From the NCBI GenBank assembly GCA_040754095.1, contig JBFMFO010000003.1, positions 1 to 64,000 of the forward strand: 64,000 nucleotides of DNA, written 5' to 3'. Below the pieces are notes generated by a model. That model had not been told where the DNA came from. It was given only the letters and a program-made list of their open reading frames with translations, and did no database searches. The stretch's first letter is position 1. Each line of letters starts with the position of its first letter. The position numbers and the translations under genes were made by a program. Shown piece after piece: positions 35,979 through 43,328 of the stretch. This DNA comes from QYQD01 sp040754095 (GTDB lineage Bacteria > Desulfobacterota > QYQD01).

Positions 35979-36586
35979 AAATAGTTGAAACATACTCCCA
36001 TCTGAACGGCCTCGAATTTCTTCTCGTGCATAAGCCGCAGCTATGGCAAGAAATTCAGTCTGTTATCACGGCGGTTGATGCTGAGAAATGCAAAAGCAAG
36101 GTATCTAAGGAAAAGACGATGAAGGGCAAACTGCTTTACAGCCCTATTGACATGAATGCGGCGTTCAATAAATTGCTCCGCGCAAAAGAGTGGCATGAAA
36201 GCCGTGTTAGTTACTGGGTTACGAGAAGTGAGAAGCTCATTCGTAAAACACTTTCCATGACTCCTGAAGAACAGAAAAAGGAGATTGAGGCTGCGGGAGA
36301 GAAGCCTATTTTCAGTTACAATCAAACCGATTTTGTCAAAGACAGAGTGGCTATAGAAGTTCAATTCGGCAAATACGCCTTCGTTGCCTATGATCTCTTT
36401 GTTAAACATCTCGCCTTTTATGTAGGCGATCAGATTGACGTAGGAATCGAAATCCTCCCTATGAAATCCCTTCAGTCCCAAATGAGTTCTGGCGTTGCCT
36501 ACTATGAAGGCGAATTCTACAACGTCGTCAGGCAAGGGCGCGGCGTTCCGGCAGTGCCATTAGTCATAATCGGAATAGCACCATAA
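35975..36586 (+). CDS. BstYI/BglII-like type II restriction endonuclease
   Basis: This 203-aa protein strongly resembles what I recall of BstYI (R^GATCY). Blocks include YSHLNGLEFLLVHKPQLWQEI at the start, SYNQTDFVKDRVAIEVQFGKY in the catalytic core (E-x-Q variant of the PD-ExK site, as in BglII/BstYI), FVAYDLFVKHLAFYVGDQID and YNVVRQGRGVPAVPLVIIGIAP. The start ATG overlaps the methyltransferase stop. The gene appears intact. Confidence 0.9.
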   Translation: MKIVETYSHLNGLEFLLVHKPQLWQEIQSVITAVDAEKCKSKVSKEKTMKGKLLYSPIDMNAAFNKLLRAKEWHESRVSYWVTRSEKLIRKTLSMTPEEQKKEIEAAGEKPIFSYNQTDFVKDRVAIEVQFGKYAFVAYDLFVKHLAFYVGDQIDVGIEILPMKSLQSQMSSGVAYYEGEFYNVVRQGRGVPAVPLVIIGIAP

Positions 36587-36599
36587 AGAAAAAATCTGA

Positions 36600-36656
36600 A
36601 GCGAACAATTGCGTCAACCCGACTGGCGATAACGCCGGTTTGGTTTTCGTCTAAGG
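36600..36656 (+). other. attC-like site after the restriction module
   Basis: The order AGCGAAC-AATTGC-GTCAACCCGAC-TGGCG-ATAA-CGCCGG-TTTGGTTTTC-GTCTAAGG parallels the aadA-type attC (TAACAATTCGTTCAAGCCGAC...). It has a perfect TGGCG/CGCC(G) stem. The R' core GTCTAAG is degenerate compared with GTTRRRY. A group II intron-like sequence begins immediately downstream. Confidence 0.5.
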
Positions 36657-36671
36657 TCGTCGCCCTGGCGG

Positions 36672-36807
36672 GTTATTTCAGCATGGCACAGAACTATCGG
36701 GGTGAAAGTCCCCGATCCAGGTTTTAGCGGAGCCGAAGGCTAGGATTCGCCTAGGCGGATGGTGTGGGAGGGGGGGGAAGTCGTGAGGATCCTCCCTATC
36801 CCGATTG
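36672..36807 (+). mobile_element. Miniature or deleted group II intron (site 2)
   Basis: The 5' part GCATGGCACAGAACTATCGG...GGTGAAAGTCCCC resembles domain I starts of bacterial group II introns. It is followed at 36728 by GGAGCCGAAGGC...GCCTAGGCGGATGGTGTGGG (domain V-like) and a domain VI-like hairpin ending CTATCCCGATT. About 140 bp in total, lacking domains II-IV and the reverse transcriptase, so it would depend on machinery in trans or be dead. Confidence 0.5.
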
Positions 36808-36859
36808 GCAGAGAACATAGAAGAGTTTCAATAATTACGATCCGGGATATGCAAGGGAG

Positions 36860-36888
36860 TTGACATGGGTTAGCAATTTTGCTAACTT
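36860..36888 (+). promoter_or_regulatory. TA2 promoter with perfect palindromic operator
   Basis: TTGACA (36860-36865), a 17-bp spacer and TAACTT (36883-36888) form a sigma-70 promoter. The perfect inverted repeat GTTAGCAATTTTGCTAAC (36869-36886) fills the spacer. The toxin ATG at 36896 lies 7 bp beyond the -10, implying a leaderless message. The layout matches TA1, with a different operator sequence. Confidence 0.75.
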
Positions 36889-36895
36889 AAAAACC

Positions 36896-37222
36896 ATGGG
36901 CTACATCGTTAATTATTTTCATCCACGCGTCAAAGCCGAAATCGAATCCTGGCCTGACGACATATTGGCCGATTTTGCACGTATTGTGGAGCTTCTGATG
37001 GAGTTCGGGCCACATCTGCGCATGCCGCATTCACGAGCAATGGGCGGAGGTCTTTTCGAGTTGAGACCACGCGGCAGGGAGGGCATCGGTCGCGTGTTTT
37101 ATTGTTTCGTCATTGGCCAGCGTGTTGTGATACTCCACGCTTTCGTGAAAAAAACACAAGAAACCCCGGAACAAGAATTGAAAATTGCCCGGAAAAGGCT
37201 TAAGGAGGTTCAGAATGGCTGA
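36896..37222 (+). CDS. HigB/Gp49-like toxin (second pair)
   Basis: This 108-aa paralogue of the toxin at 447-791 has the matching MPHSRAMGGGLFELRPRGRE, GRVFYCFVIGQRVVILHAF and VKKTQETPEQELKIARKRL. I use the ATG at 36896, since the longer TTG frame starts inside the -35 box. It overlaps the antitoxin start by 8 bp (ATGGCTGA). Confidence 0.85.
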   Translation: MGYIVNYFHPRVKAEIESWPDDILADFARIVELLMEFGPHLRMPHSRAMGGGLFELRPRGREGIGRVFYCFVIGQRVVILHAFVKKTQETPEQELKIARKRLKEVQNG

Positions 37223-37574
37223 ATTAAAATATAAACCGGTTCCCCATGACCATGAAGCGTTCCTCAAAAAGGCATTGAAGCGGAGGGATTTCAGGGAAGC
37301 ATACGAGGACCTGGAAGAGGAGTATACACTTGTTCGCGAGATGCTTGCCGCACGATCCAGAGCCGGCCTTACTCAGGAAGCAGTAGCGGAGCGGATGGGG
37401 ACAACAAAAAGCGCCGTTTCTCGCTTGGAAGCAGCGGGGAAACATGCGCCATCCTTGACTACCCTGAAAAAATATGCCCAGGCTGTCGGCTGTCATCTGG
37501 AAATCAAGCTGGTGCCAGACACTTGCCGAACCAAGCGCTCAACACGGACCGCCAAAAAGCAGGCGGCCGGTTAG
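37215..37574 (+). CDS. HigA-like XRE antitoxin (second pair)
   Basis: This 119-aa XRE-type antitoxin has its HTH at AGLTQEAVAERMGTTKSAVSRLEAAG. The ATG at 37215 follows AAGGAGG (37202-37208). It is clearly related to the antitoxin at 769-1116 but diverged, while the last ~12 codons (RSTRTAKKQAAG) are encoded by nearly the same DNA, part of an attC-like stem. Confidence 0.85.
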   Translation: MAELKYKPVPHDHEAFLKKALKRRDFREAYEDLEEEYTLVREMLAARSRAGLTQEAVAERMGTTKSAVSRLEAAGKHAPSLTTLKKYAQAVGCHLEIKLVPDTCRTKRSTRTAKKQAAG

Positions 37575-37580
37575 CTTTGC
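37525..37580 (+). other. attC-like site overlapping the end of TA2
   Basis: GCCGAAC (37525-37531), CAAGCGCTCAACACGGACCGCC, loop AAAAAGCA, GGCGGCCGGTTAG, CTTTGC: R''-L''-loop-L' order as in attC. The expected R' GTT core is replaced by GTGTGTGCC, which looks like the 5' end of a group II intron (GTGTGCC). That is consistent with intron insertion at the attC core, a known habit of group IIC-attC introns. Confidence 0.5.
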
Positions 37581-37634
37581 GTGTGTGCCGGGCATGGTAC
37601 AGGACTATCGGGGTGAGAGTCCCCTATCCCGATT
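37581..37634 (+). mobile_element. Collapsed group II intron remnant (site 3)
   Basis: GTGTGCCGGGCATGGTACAG...TATCGGGGTGAGAGTCCCC is a group II-like 5' end joined directly to CTATCCCGATT, the 3' end seen at sites 1 and 2. Everything between appears deleted. Confidence 0.45.
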
Positions 37635-37727
37635 AGCCAATATCCCAAGGCTCCTCTGCGGTAACTGGATTATCCCCTTGCGCAATTTTGTTGGCCCAGC
37701 TAATATTCGATAAGGAGGAACATTTTT

Positions 37728-37928
37728 ATGAGCAAGGTCGAGAACATAGAAAGTGAGATCCGAAAGCTATCTTCATCTGAACTTGCAAGGTTTCGCAAAT
37801 GGTTTGTGCAATTCGATGCTGAGGCTTGGGACCGGCAAATTGAAGAAGATGCAACGGCCGGGAAACTGGATGCTCTTGCCAATAAGGCACTGAAGGCTTT
37901 CGAGTCAGGCGAGTGTACTGAAATTTGA
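37728..37928 (+). CDS. Putative antitoxin of third TA pair
   Basis: This 66-aa acidic protein (IESEIRKLSSSELARFRKWFVQFDAEAWDRQIEEDATAGKL...) is of the type encoded immediately upstream of RelE/ParE-like toxins. AAGGAGG (37712-37718) precedes the ATG at 37728. Its stop TGA overlaps the TTG start of the toxin (TTGA). Confidence 0.75.
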   Translation: MSKVENIESEIRKLSSSELARFRKWFVQFDAEAWDRQIEEDATAGKLDALANKALKAFESGECTEI

Positions 37929-38179
37929 GACACTTTACCTCACCTGCTTTTTGGCAATGTCACAAGGTCCTTCCGGGACCTATCCAAAGGCTTGCCGAAA
38001 AGAATTTCAAGCTTCTCAAAGACGATCCACAGCACCCCTCATTACATTTGAAAAAAATCGGTCGCTTTTGGTCAGTCCGAATCGGCCGGTTCTATCGTGC
38101 CCTTGGAGTTGACGCTCCCGGTGGCATACTTTGGTTCTGGATTGGAAATCATCCGGATTATGAGAAACTTCTGGGCTAA
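37925..38179 (+). CDS. RelE/ParE-superfamily toxin of third TA pair
   Basis: This 84-aa protein has the RelE-fold pattern IQRLAEKNFKLLKDDPQHPSLHLKKIG, FWSVRIGRFYRALG and LWFWIGNHPDYEKLL. Translation likely starts at TTG 37925, coupled to the antitoxin stop. The last gene of the island, ending 16 bp before the convergent kinase-like gene. Confidence 0.8.
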   Translation: MRHFTSPAFWQCHKVLPGPIQRLAEKNFKLLKDDPQHPSLHLKKIGRFWSVRIGRFYRALGVDAPGGILWFWIGNHPDYEKLLG

Positions 38180-38194
38180 TCCATCACGTAATCA

Positions 38195-39778
38195 TCAGAG
38201 GGATAGAGCGCGGCGTATATCTTCCGGGCAGGACTGGAGTATATAGGCTGTGGTCTTAGCCATGGTCTGGCTTGTATCTACCTGAAGCAGGCGGCTGGCT
38301 GGTATCTCCTCCGGTCGATCAAAGGTCTCCACCTGTTTCAGATATATCTCCCAGCGACCGTCTGAGACGGCCTTCTTATTTTTTCTGCGTCTTTCCAGCC
38401 GGGCCTTGGTTTCCTCTTCCGGGCAGTGGCAATAGACAAAGCAGTAGGGGACATCCAGCCCTTCGGCTATCTTTATCAGGGCCGTCCTTTCGGCCTCGTC
38501 CTTGTATGAGGCGTCGAGGATGACGGATTCTCCCATCTCCAGCCGGGCCGCCGCCTCTTCGCGTAATCTGGCATAGGTCGAGCGGGAAAAGTCCGGGCTG
38601 TAAATGCCCTGTCCGAAGGGCTCCAGCCTTCTTTCTGTGGGCGCGAGACCGGCCATTTTTTTCCTGATCTCGTCAGAATTAAGGGGCGCGATGGCCAGTT
38701 TTTCACCAATAACCCTGGCCTGGGTGCTCTTTCCGCCGGCGATAAGGCCAAAGAATACCATGAGAACCGGCTTCCTTTCCCCGCCGGCATAGCGGTAGGC
38801 AAGGCCGAAGTATTTTCGGGCTGTGGACAGGGAGCGGCCCCGGTCTTCTTCGCCGATCTCCTTGCTGTCCGCCGAGAAGGAGTGTATTTTGCCGCGCACA
38901 TAGGCCCGGTAACACTTATAGAAATCCAGTACGTCTATAAGCGAGCGGTCGCCGGAGAGTTCCACAAAGCGATCAATAAGATATCCGGAGAGGGCGCCCA
39001 ACCGGTGGAAATCCAGGTCCATGGCCAGGAAGGCTATATCACAGGCCACGTCTCCGTAGCGAAAACGCTCGTTGAACTCTATGCAGTCGTAAATATAGAC
39101 ATCATCCGCTATGCAGATGTTGGCCGAATATAGGTCGCCGTGCCCGTCCCGGATTTTTCCTGATTTTATGCGTTCCTGAAAGAGATTAGCCCGTTTTTCA
39201 AAGAAGGAGAGGCTGTATGACTTAATGGTTTCAAAACGCTCCCTGGTGAGGGCGCGGCCTATGTAGCCTTCGGTCTGAGCAAAGTTTTCCTCGATATTGA
39301 AGCGTACCTGCGGGATTTCGCCATAGAAGTCTATCTCCGGGCCGGTGGCGGCCTGTGCGTAGAAGGGGACGAGTTTTTGCACGATGCGGTCGATGACCTT
39401 TTTATCTATTTTATTTTCTTTTATCAGGACGTCCATCATCCGGTCCTGGGGCATCTGCCGCATCCTGACCGCGTATTCGATAGTCTCTCCCGGACCGTTT
39501 ATAAAAAAGCCTTTTCTGTCTGTAGTCACCGGTTCCACCCCGAGATATATCTCCGGCGAGAGCCTTTTATTGAGGACTACCTCCCGCTCGCAAAAGTGTT
39601 TGCGTTTTTCGAGGGTGGTAAAATCGAGAAAACCGAAGTTAACAGGTTTTTTTATCTTATAAACAAAGTCACCGGTAATAAAGACGTAGGAGATATGGGT
39701 CTGGACAAGTTTTATCTCGGCTACCGGGTGGGGATATGCCCCTGGCCTTAACAGACCTTTTACAAAGTCAGGCAACAT
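38195..39778 (-). CDS. APH-like plus P-loop ATPase fusion protein
   Basis: This 527-aa bifunctional-type protein has an N-terminal aminoglycoside-phosphotransferase-like kinase domain (GHGDLYSANICIADDVYIYD, then DVACDIAFLAMDLDFH). A C-terminal gluconokinase-like P-loop domain follows (FFGLIAGGKSTQARVIGEKL, VILDASYKDEAERTAL). Such fusions are common in deltaproteobacteria; substrate unknown and resistance is not implied. Confidence 0.85.
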   Translation of the reverse strand: MLPDFVKGLLRPGAYPHPVAEIKLVQTHISYVFITGDFVYKIKKPVNFGFLDFTTLEKRKHFCEREVVLNKRLSPEIYLGVEPVTTDRKGFFINGPGETIEYAVRMRQMPQDRMMDVLIKENKIDKKVIDRIVQKLVPFYAQAATGPEIDFYGEIPQVRFNIEENFAQTEGYIGRALTRERFETIKSYSLSFFEKRANLFQERIKSGKIRDGHGDLYSANICIADDVYIYDCIEFNERFRYGDVACDIAFLAMDLDFHRLGALSGYLIDRFVELSGDRSLIDVLDFYKCYRAYVRGKIHSFSADSKEIGEEDRGRSLSTARKYFGLAYRYAGGERKPVLMVFFGLIAGGKSTQARVIGEKLAIAPLNSDEIRKKMAGLAPTERRLEPFGQGIYSPDFSRSTYARLREEAAARLEMGESVILDASYKDEAERTALIKIAEGLDVPYCFVYCHCPEEETKARLERRRKNKKAVSDGRWEIYLKQVETFDRPEEIPASRLLQVDTSQTMAKTTAYILQSCPEDIRRALSL

Positions 39779-39931
39779 GCGGAACCTCTGATGGCAGATA
39801 AGATGACACTTGTTATCAGCTTATAGCTGAGGTGTCAAGGTATCGGTGTTTATTTTTGATAATACTGGACATCTGATAAGGACTTTTGATATGATTTTTG
39901 CGCGGGCATAAAATCCTTTGTAGGTGTTGAG

Positions 39932-41281
39932 ATGAGCAGGCTCTTAGCATATTTCTTTTTGTTGGTTATAGTGTTCTTATCCTTTTTTGCCTCATCCGGT
40001 GCAGAAGAAGGGACAAGGATAACTCTGATCTTTACCGGCCAGACCCGGGGGGCATTGGAGCCTTGCGGCTGAGGCGAAAACCGGGCTGGCGGTCTGGCCA
40101 GAAGGGCTACAATAATCAAGGACGTTTTTAAGGAGAATCCTCAGGCCCTGTTGATCGAAGGGAGCGGCGCTTTTCATGGCGCAGGCCCGACGGATCTGAT
40201 AAGGACTGAGGTTTATCTAAAGACCCTGGAGAAGATGGGCTATCACGCCATTGCCCTGGGCGGCGACGCCTTCAACTTCGGAACCGACTTTATCCGGAAT
40301 CAGATTAAGATCCTGAAGACTCCTTTTCTTTCGGCCAGTGTCCATAAGGGTGAGGCTAACGAGCTTCAGGGGAGGCCATATCTCATCAAAGAACTGGGTC
40401 CGGTCAGGGTGGGAATCCTGGCCCTGACCGCGCCACCTCCCACCCGCAATCAAATTCAGGCCGAAGTGGTTGAAATATCCGATCCTTTGGCCGGTATCAA
40501 AAAATATCTGCCCGCCATCAAAAGGGAAGCCAACTTGATTGTGGTCTTAAGCGATCTTTCAGAAGAAGAAAACAGATCAATCATCTCTGAATTTGGCGAC
40601 GTCCAGGTTATCCTGGCGGCCAGAGGCAAGATCCCTGTAGAAAATGTCAACCATGCCGTTATTGTCTCTCCCGACCAGAAGTACCTGGCCAGACTGGATT
40701 TATGGGTGGACCATAATGGACGGCTTCTAAGGCATGACTTCAACCGGATTTACCTTTCGATGAAGATTGCCCCTGATCCGGACACGGAGCAATTTATCTC
40801 GCAGGCTTATGGCGCAGCGGTTAAGGATCGGGCAGGGCAGGCCGGGGCAAAGCGGAAGCTCTCCGGCCATGCGCTGGAGCAGGACAGGGATAACGGCTAT
40901 GTGGGGGCGGATGGCTGCCGAAATTGCCATGAAACCGAATACCGGGCCTGGAAAGGCACCAGGCATTACCGGGCCTTTGATACCTTGAGAGATGTCCGGA
41001 GGCATTTTTATCCCGATTGTGTTTCGTGTCATACCACGGGTTTTGGTTATCCCACCGGCTTTCAGATAGGGCAAACTGCCGGCCGGTTGGCCGCTGTGGG
41101 GTGCGAGGTATGCCACGGTCCGGGCCGGAAGCACATCTTCTATCCTGAAACCGCTCGGTTGAGACGTGCCGTTCCCGTGTCCATCTGCCTGGAATGCCAT
41201 GACAAGGAGAGAAATCCGGACTTCGAGGGGCAAAAGGAACTGTTTTTTAACCGAATAAGCCATAAGGCATTAACCCGGTAA
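39932..41281 (+). CDS. Putative selenocysteine-containing UshA-like tetraheme cytochrome c
   Basis: One frame of 449 codons runs from ATG 39932 to 41281, interrupted only by TGA at 40070-40072 (codon 47). N-terminus: signal sequence (LLAYFFLLVIVFLSFFASSG). Residues 30-260 resemble the calcineurin-like/5'-nucleotidase N-domain with LEPCG-U-GENRAGGLARRA, where related proteins have PCGC. Residues about 310-440 carry four CxxCH heme sites (CRNCH, CVSCH, CEVCH, CLECH), cytochrome c554-like. After the TGA, stem CTGGC/GCCAG closes a GGTCTG loop (40091-40096). GGUCU sits at the same offset as in the E. coli fdhF SECIS as I remember it. Periplasmic redox role inferred. An interrupted pseudogene is the alternative, but reading resumes in frame with full family sequence. 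Confidence 0.85.
40087..40101 (+). promoter_or_regulatory. Predicted bacterial SECIS element
   Basis: The core hairpin CTGGC-GGUCUG-GCCAG starts 13 bases after the UGA (loop 18 bases after it). Two further pairs lie below across an internal loop. SelB recognition of GGU in the apical loop is the known requirement in E. coli. Confidence 0.75.
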
Positions 41282-41321
41282 GGACAGGTTTTACATCTTC
41301 CTCGCCTGCTTGGTATCGGCC

Positions 41322-42425
41322 TTATTGAGATCGACCGGTCAGCGAAGAGGAAAAGCAGCGTCTGAATGATATGGCCAGGATGGCTGTAAAGGCCAGGACG
41401 AAGAGGCCGTTGGCCATAAAGGAAGAACTGTACCCCCACCTTGTGTTTATAAGACCGGCCGCTACTGCCCCGGAAAACATGGCGGCCGTCCGCACTACAT
41501 AGAGCAGTCCTGAATTTCCCCCGAGGCGCGCCCCCGGGAAGTAGAGCGCAGTCAGGACCCCTATGCCTAAAATGGCTATGGCGTCACCCGTGGTGTGAAA
41601 TATCCTGGTTAGAAGAAGACTCCCGAACGACCACGCCTTCCCGGTCAGGAATTGAAATGCACCGGACATTACAAGGCCGGCAAAGAGGAAATGGATAATC
41701 CTCTGCTTACGATCCATAAAGTATCCGATCCATGGGGCCAAAAAGGCCATCCACAGGCCGATACCGGCAAACATAAAGCCGATATTTCCGGCCGCAAATC
41801 CCAGTTTCCCTTTCATTAAAAGCGTAAAGGACGTTTGCTCTACGCCAAAGTGGGTGGCCAGGACAAATATCCCCAGTATCAAGAGGAGTCTTCCCGGTTT
41901 TTTCAGGTCGGCCCGGTATTCCTCAAAGCTAAACCTGATCGGGGCGGAATCCCTGAGAAATAAGGTAAGCGCGATAAGCGCCAGGGAGCATACCCAGGCC
42001 GTAGCAATTAAAGACTCCGGTGGATAGTAAGAAGTGATCAATCCTCCTATAAGCGGTCCAAAGGCATATCCCAGGTAACCGCCCACGTGGTAGAGGGCCA
42101 CCTGCCGGCTTAAACTATTGCGCGTGATGACCTTGAGATAAAGAGACGAAAGTACAATAAAGAGGGCGGAGGCGCCGGCGCCTCCGATAGCGACAGAGAG
42201 CAGGAGCCAATAAAAGTTCCGGGAGAGGAGGAGGAAGAAGAAGTACAGGCTCAGGCAACACGTACCGGCGATGACGGTCTTTTTGGGAGAAAAGTAATCG
42301 GAAAAGACCCCCATGGGGAGCATGAGCAACATAGATGCCATGGAGAATGTGCCGATTATTATGCCGATACGGCCATCGGTAAGGCCGTATTCTTTCAGGA
42401 GAAGGGGCAGAAATGCGAAAACCAT
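41322..42425 (-). CDS. MFS transporter
   Basis: This 367-aa or longer Major Facilitator protein has a loop 2-3 like motif (MLPMGVFSDYFSPKKT) and about 11-12 hydrophobic helices. The first helix appears to begin upstream of the ATG: the in-frame codons before it read RVFFAANTLFYFCHWMVFAF. No ATG, GTG or TTG is found there before a stop; a CTG or ATC codon may be used, or the sequence has a frameshift. Substrate unknown. Confidence 0.8.
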   Translation of the reverse strand: MVFAFLPLLLKEYGLTDGRIGIIIGTFSMASMLLMLPMGVFSDYFSPKKTVIAGTCCLSLYFFFLLLSRNFYWLLLSVAIGGAGASALFIVLSSLYLKVITRNSLSRQVALYHVGGYLGYAFGPLIGGLITSYYPPESLIATAWVCSLALIALTLFLRDSAPIRFSFEEYRADLKKPGRLLLILGIFVLATHFGVEQTSFTLLMKGKLGFAAGNIGFMFAGIGLWMAFLAPWIGYFMDRKQRIIHFLFAGLVMSGAFQFLTGKAWSFGSLLLTRIFHTTGDAIAILGIGVLTALYFPGARLGGNSGLLYVVRTAAMFSGAVAAGLINTRWGYSSSFMANGLFVLAFTAILAISFRRCFSSSLTGRSQ

Positions 42426-42483
42426 CCAGTGACAAAAATAAAACAGGGTGTTGGCCGCAAAGAAGACACGGGTGGTTTTTTTA

Positions 42484-43311
42484 TCAAGAGCGATTTTCTT
42501 CTGTCTCCTTAAGATTTTTTTCTATGGTTACGGTTACTGCGGCCCCTGCACCCATTTTCAGCCTCCTGGCTGCGCTGCCGGAGACCTCGGCGATTTCCAG
42601 AAGGCCGCCGCCGCCGAACAAGGCTATTATACCATGCTCTCCGGCCCCGGCATACGTCTTCTGGAGGAATTTTAAAGAAAGGTTGCCGGCCTTGATCACA
42701 AAGGGTTTCCCCCGGATGTATTTCTTAAATTCTTTTTCTGATATGTTGGTAATAAGGTTTCCAAAGCGGTCTATCCAGATCACTTCCCCGCAGAGCGTCC
42801 TCCCATCGAATTCAGGCCTTACGGCGCCAAGGGTGACCGGGTCTGTAATACGTTCACCCAATTCCTCAGGCGGCGTGCCGCAGGCCAGATGTCCGGCTAT
42901 TGGCGCAAAGATATCGCGACCGTGAAAAGTGGTGGAGATTCTGTCCAAGAAGTATTTTTTCTGACTTAATACATATACATCAAACGGCTTTCCTGATTGG
43001 TAGAGCAGGCTGAAGAGTCCGTTGTCCGGGCCGATAAAGAAGTGGCCGTCGCAGGCGACCAGAATAGGCCGGCGGGAACTGCCCACCTCCGGATCGACTA
43101 CGGCCACGTGTATGCTCCCTTTCGGGAAGTAATTATAGGAAGCAGGTATCTGCCACGCCGCCGCCCTTATATCCTGCGGGGGAATTTCATGCGTCAGGTC
43201 GATGAGCCGGACATCCGGGCAGATGGATAGAATAACCCCCTTCATAACGCCGGCGTAGGTGTCCCTGGTGCCGAAGTCGGTAAGGAGCGTAATGACTCTG
43301 GTCGCGCGCAT
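42484..43311 (-). CDS. SAM hydrolase (DUF62/SAM hydroxide adenosyltransferase)
   Basis: This 275-aa protein has the family signatures ITLLTDFGTRDTYAGVMKGV at the N-terminus, AVVDPEVGSSRRPI, GPDNGLFSLL and IDRFGNLITNI. These enzymes cleave S-adenosylmethionine to adenosine and methionine. I chose the ATG at 43311 (MRATRVITLL) over the one at 43332. Its end lies close to or overlaps the MFS gene, which may be co-transcribed. Confidence 0.88.
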   Translation of the reverse strand: MRATRVITLLTDFGTRDTYAGVMKGVILSICPDVRLIDLTHEIPPQDIRAAAWQIPASYNYFPKGSIHVAVVDPEVGSSRRPILVACDGHFFIGPDNGLFSLLYQSGKPFDVYVLSQKKYFLDRISTTFHGRDIFAPIAGHLACGTPPEELGERITDPVTLGAVRPEFDGRTLCGEVIWIDRFGNLITNISEKEFKKYIRGKPFVIKAGNLSLKFLQKTYAGAGEHGIIALFGGGGLLEIAEVSGSAARRLKMGAGAAVTVTIEKNLKETEENRS

Positions 43312-43328
43312 GGATGTTAGACTGTTTA

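Noticed and set aside
31178..38194. Integron integrase or intron reverse transcriptase within the island
   Set aside because: No tyrosine-recombinase or RT motifs are present in any frame, so the integron reading rests on site structure only.
38195..39778. Aminoglycoside resistance gene
   Set aside because: The APH-like domain is part of a common APH/P-loop fusion of unknown substrate; nothing ties it to antibiotic modification.
40070..40072. Reading the cytochrome gene as a frameshifted or nonsense pseudogene
   Set aside because: The frame is open and family-like on both sides of a single TGA, which falls at a conserved Cys position and is followed by a SECIS-like hairpin at the right distance.
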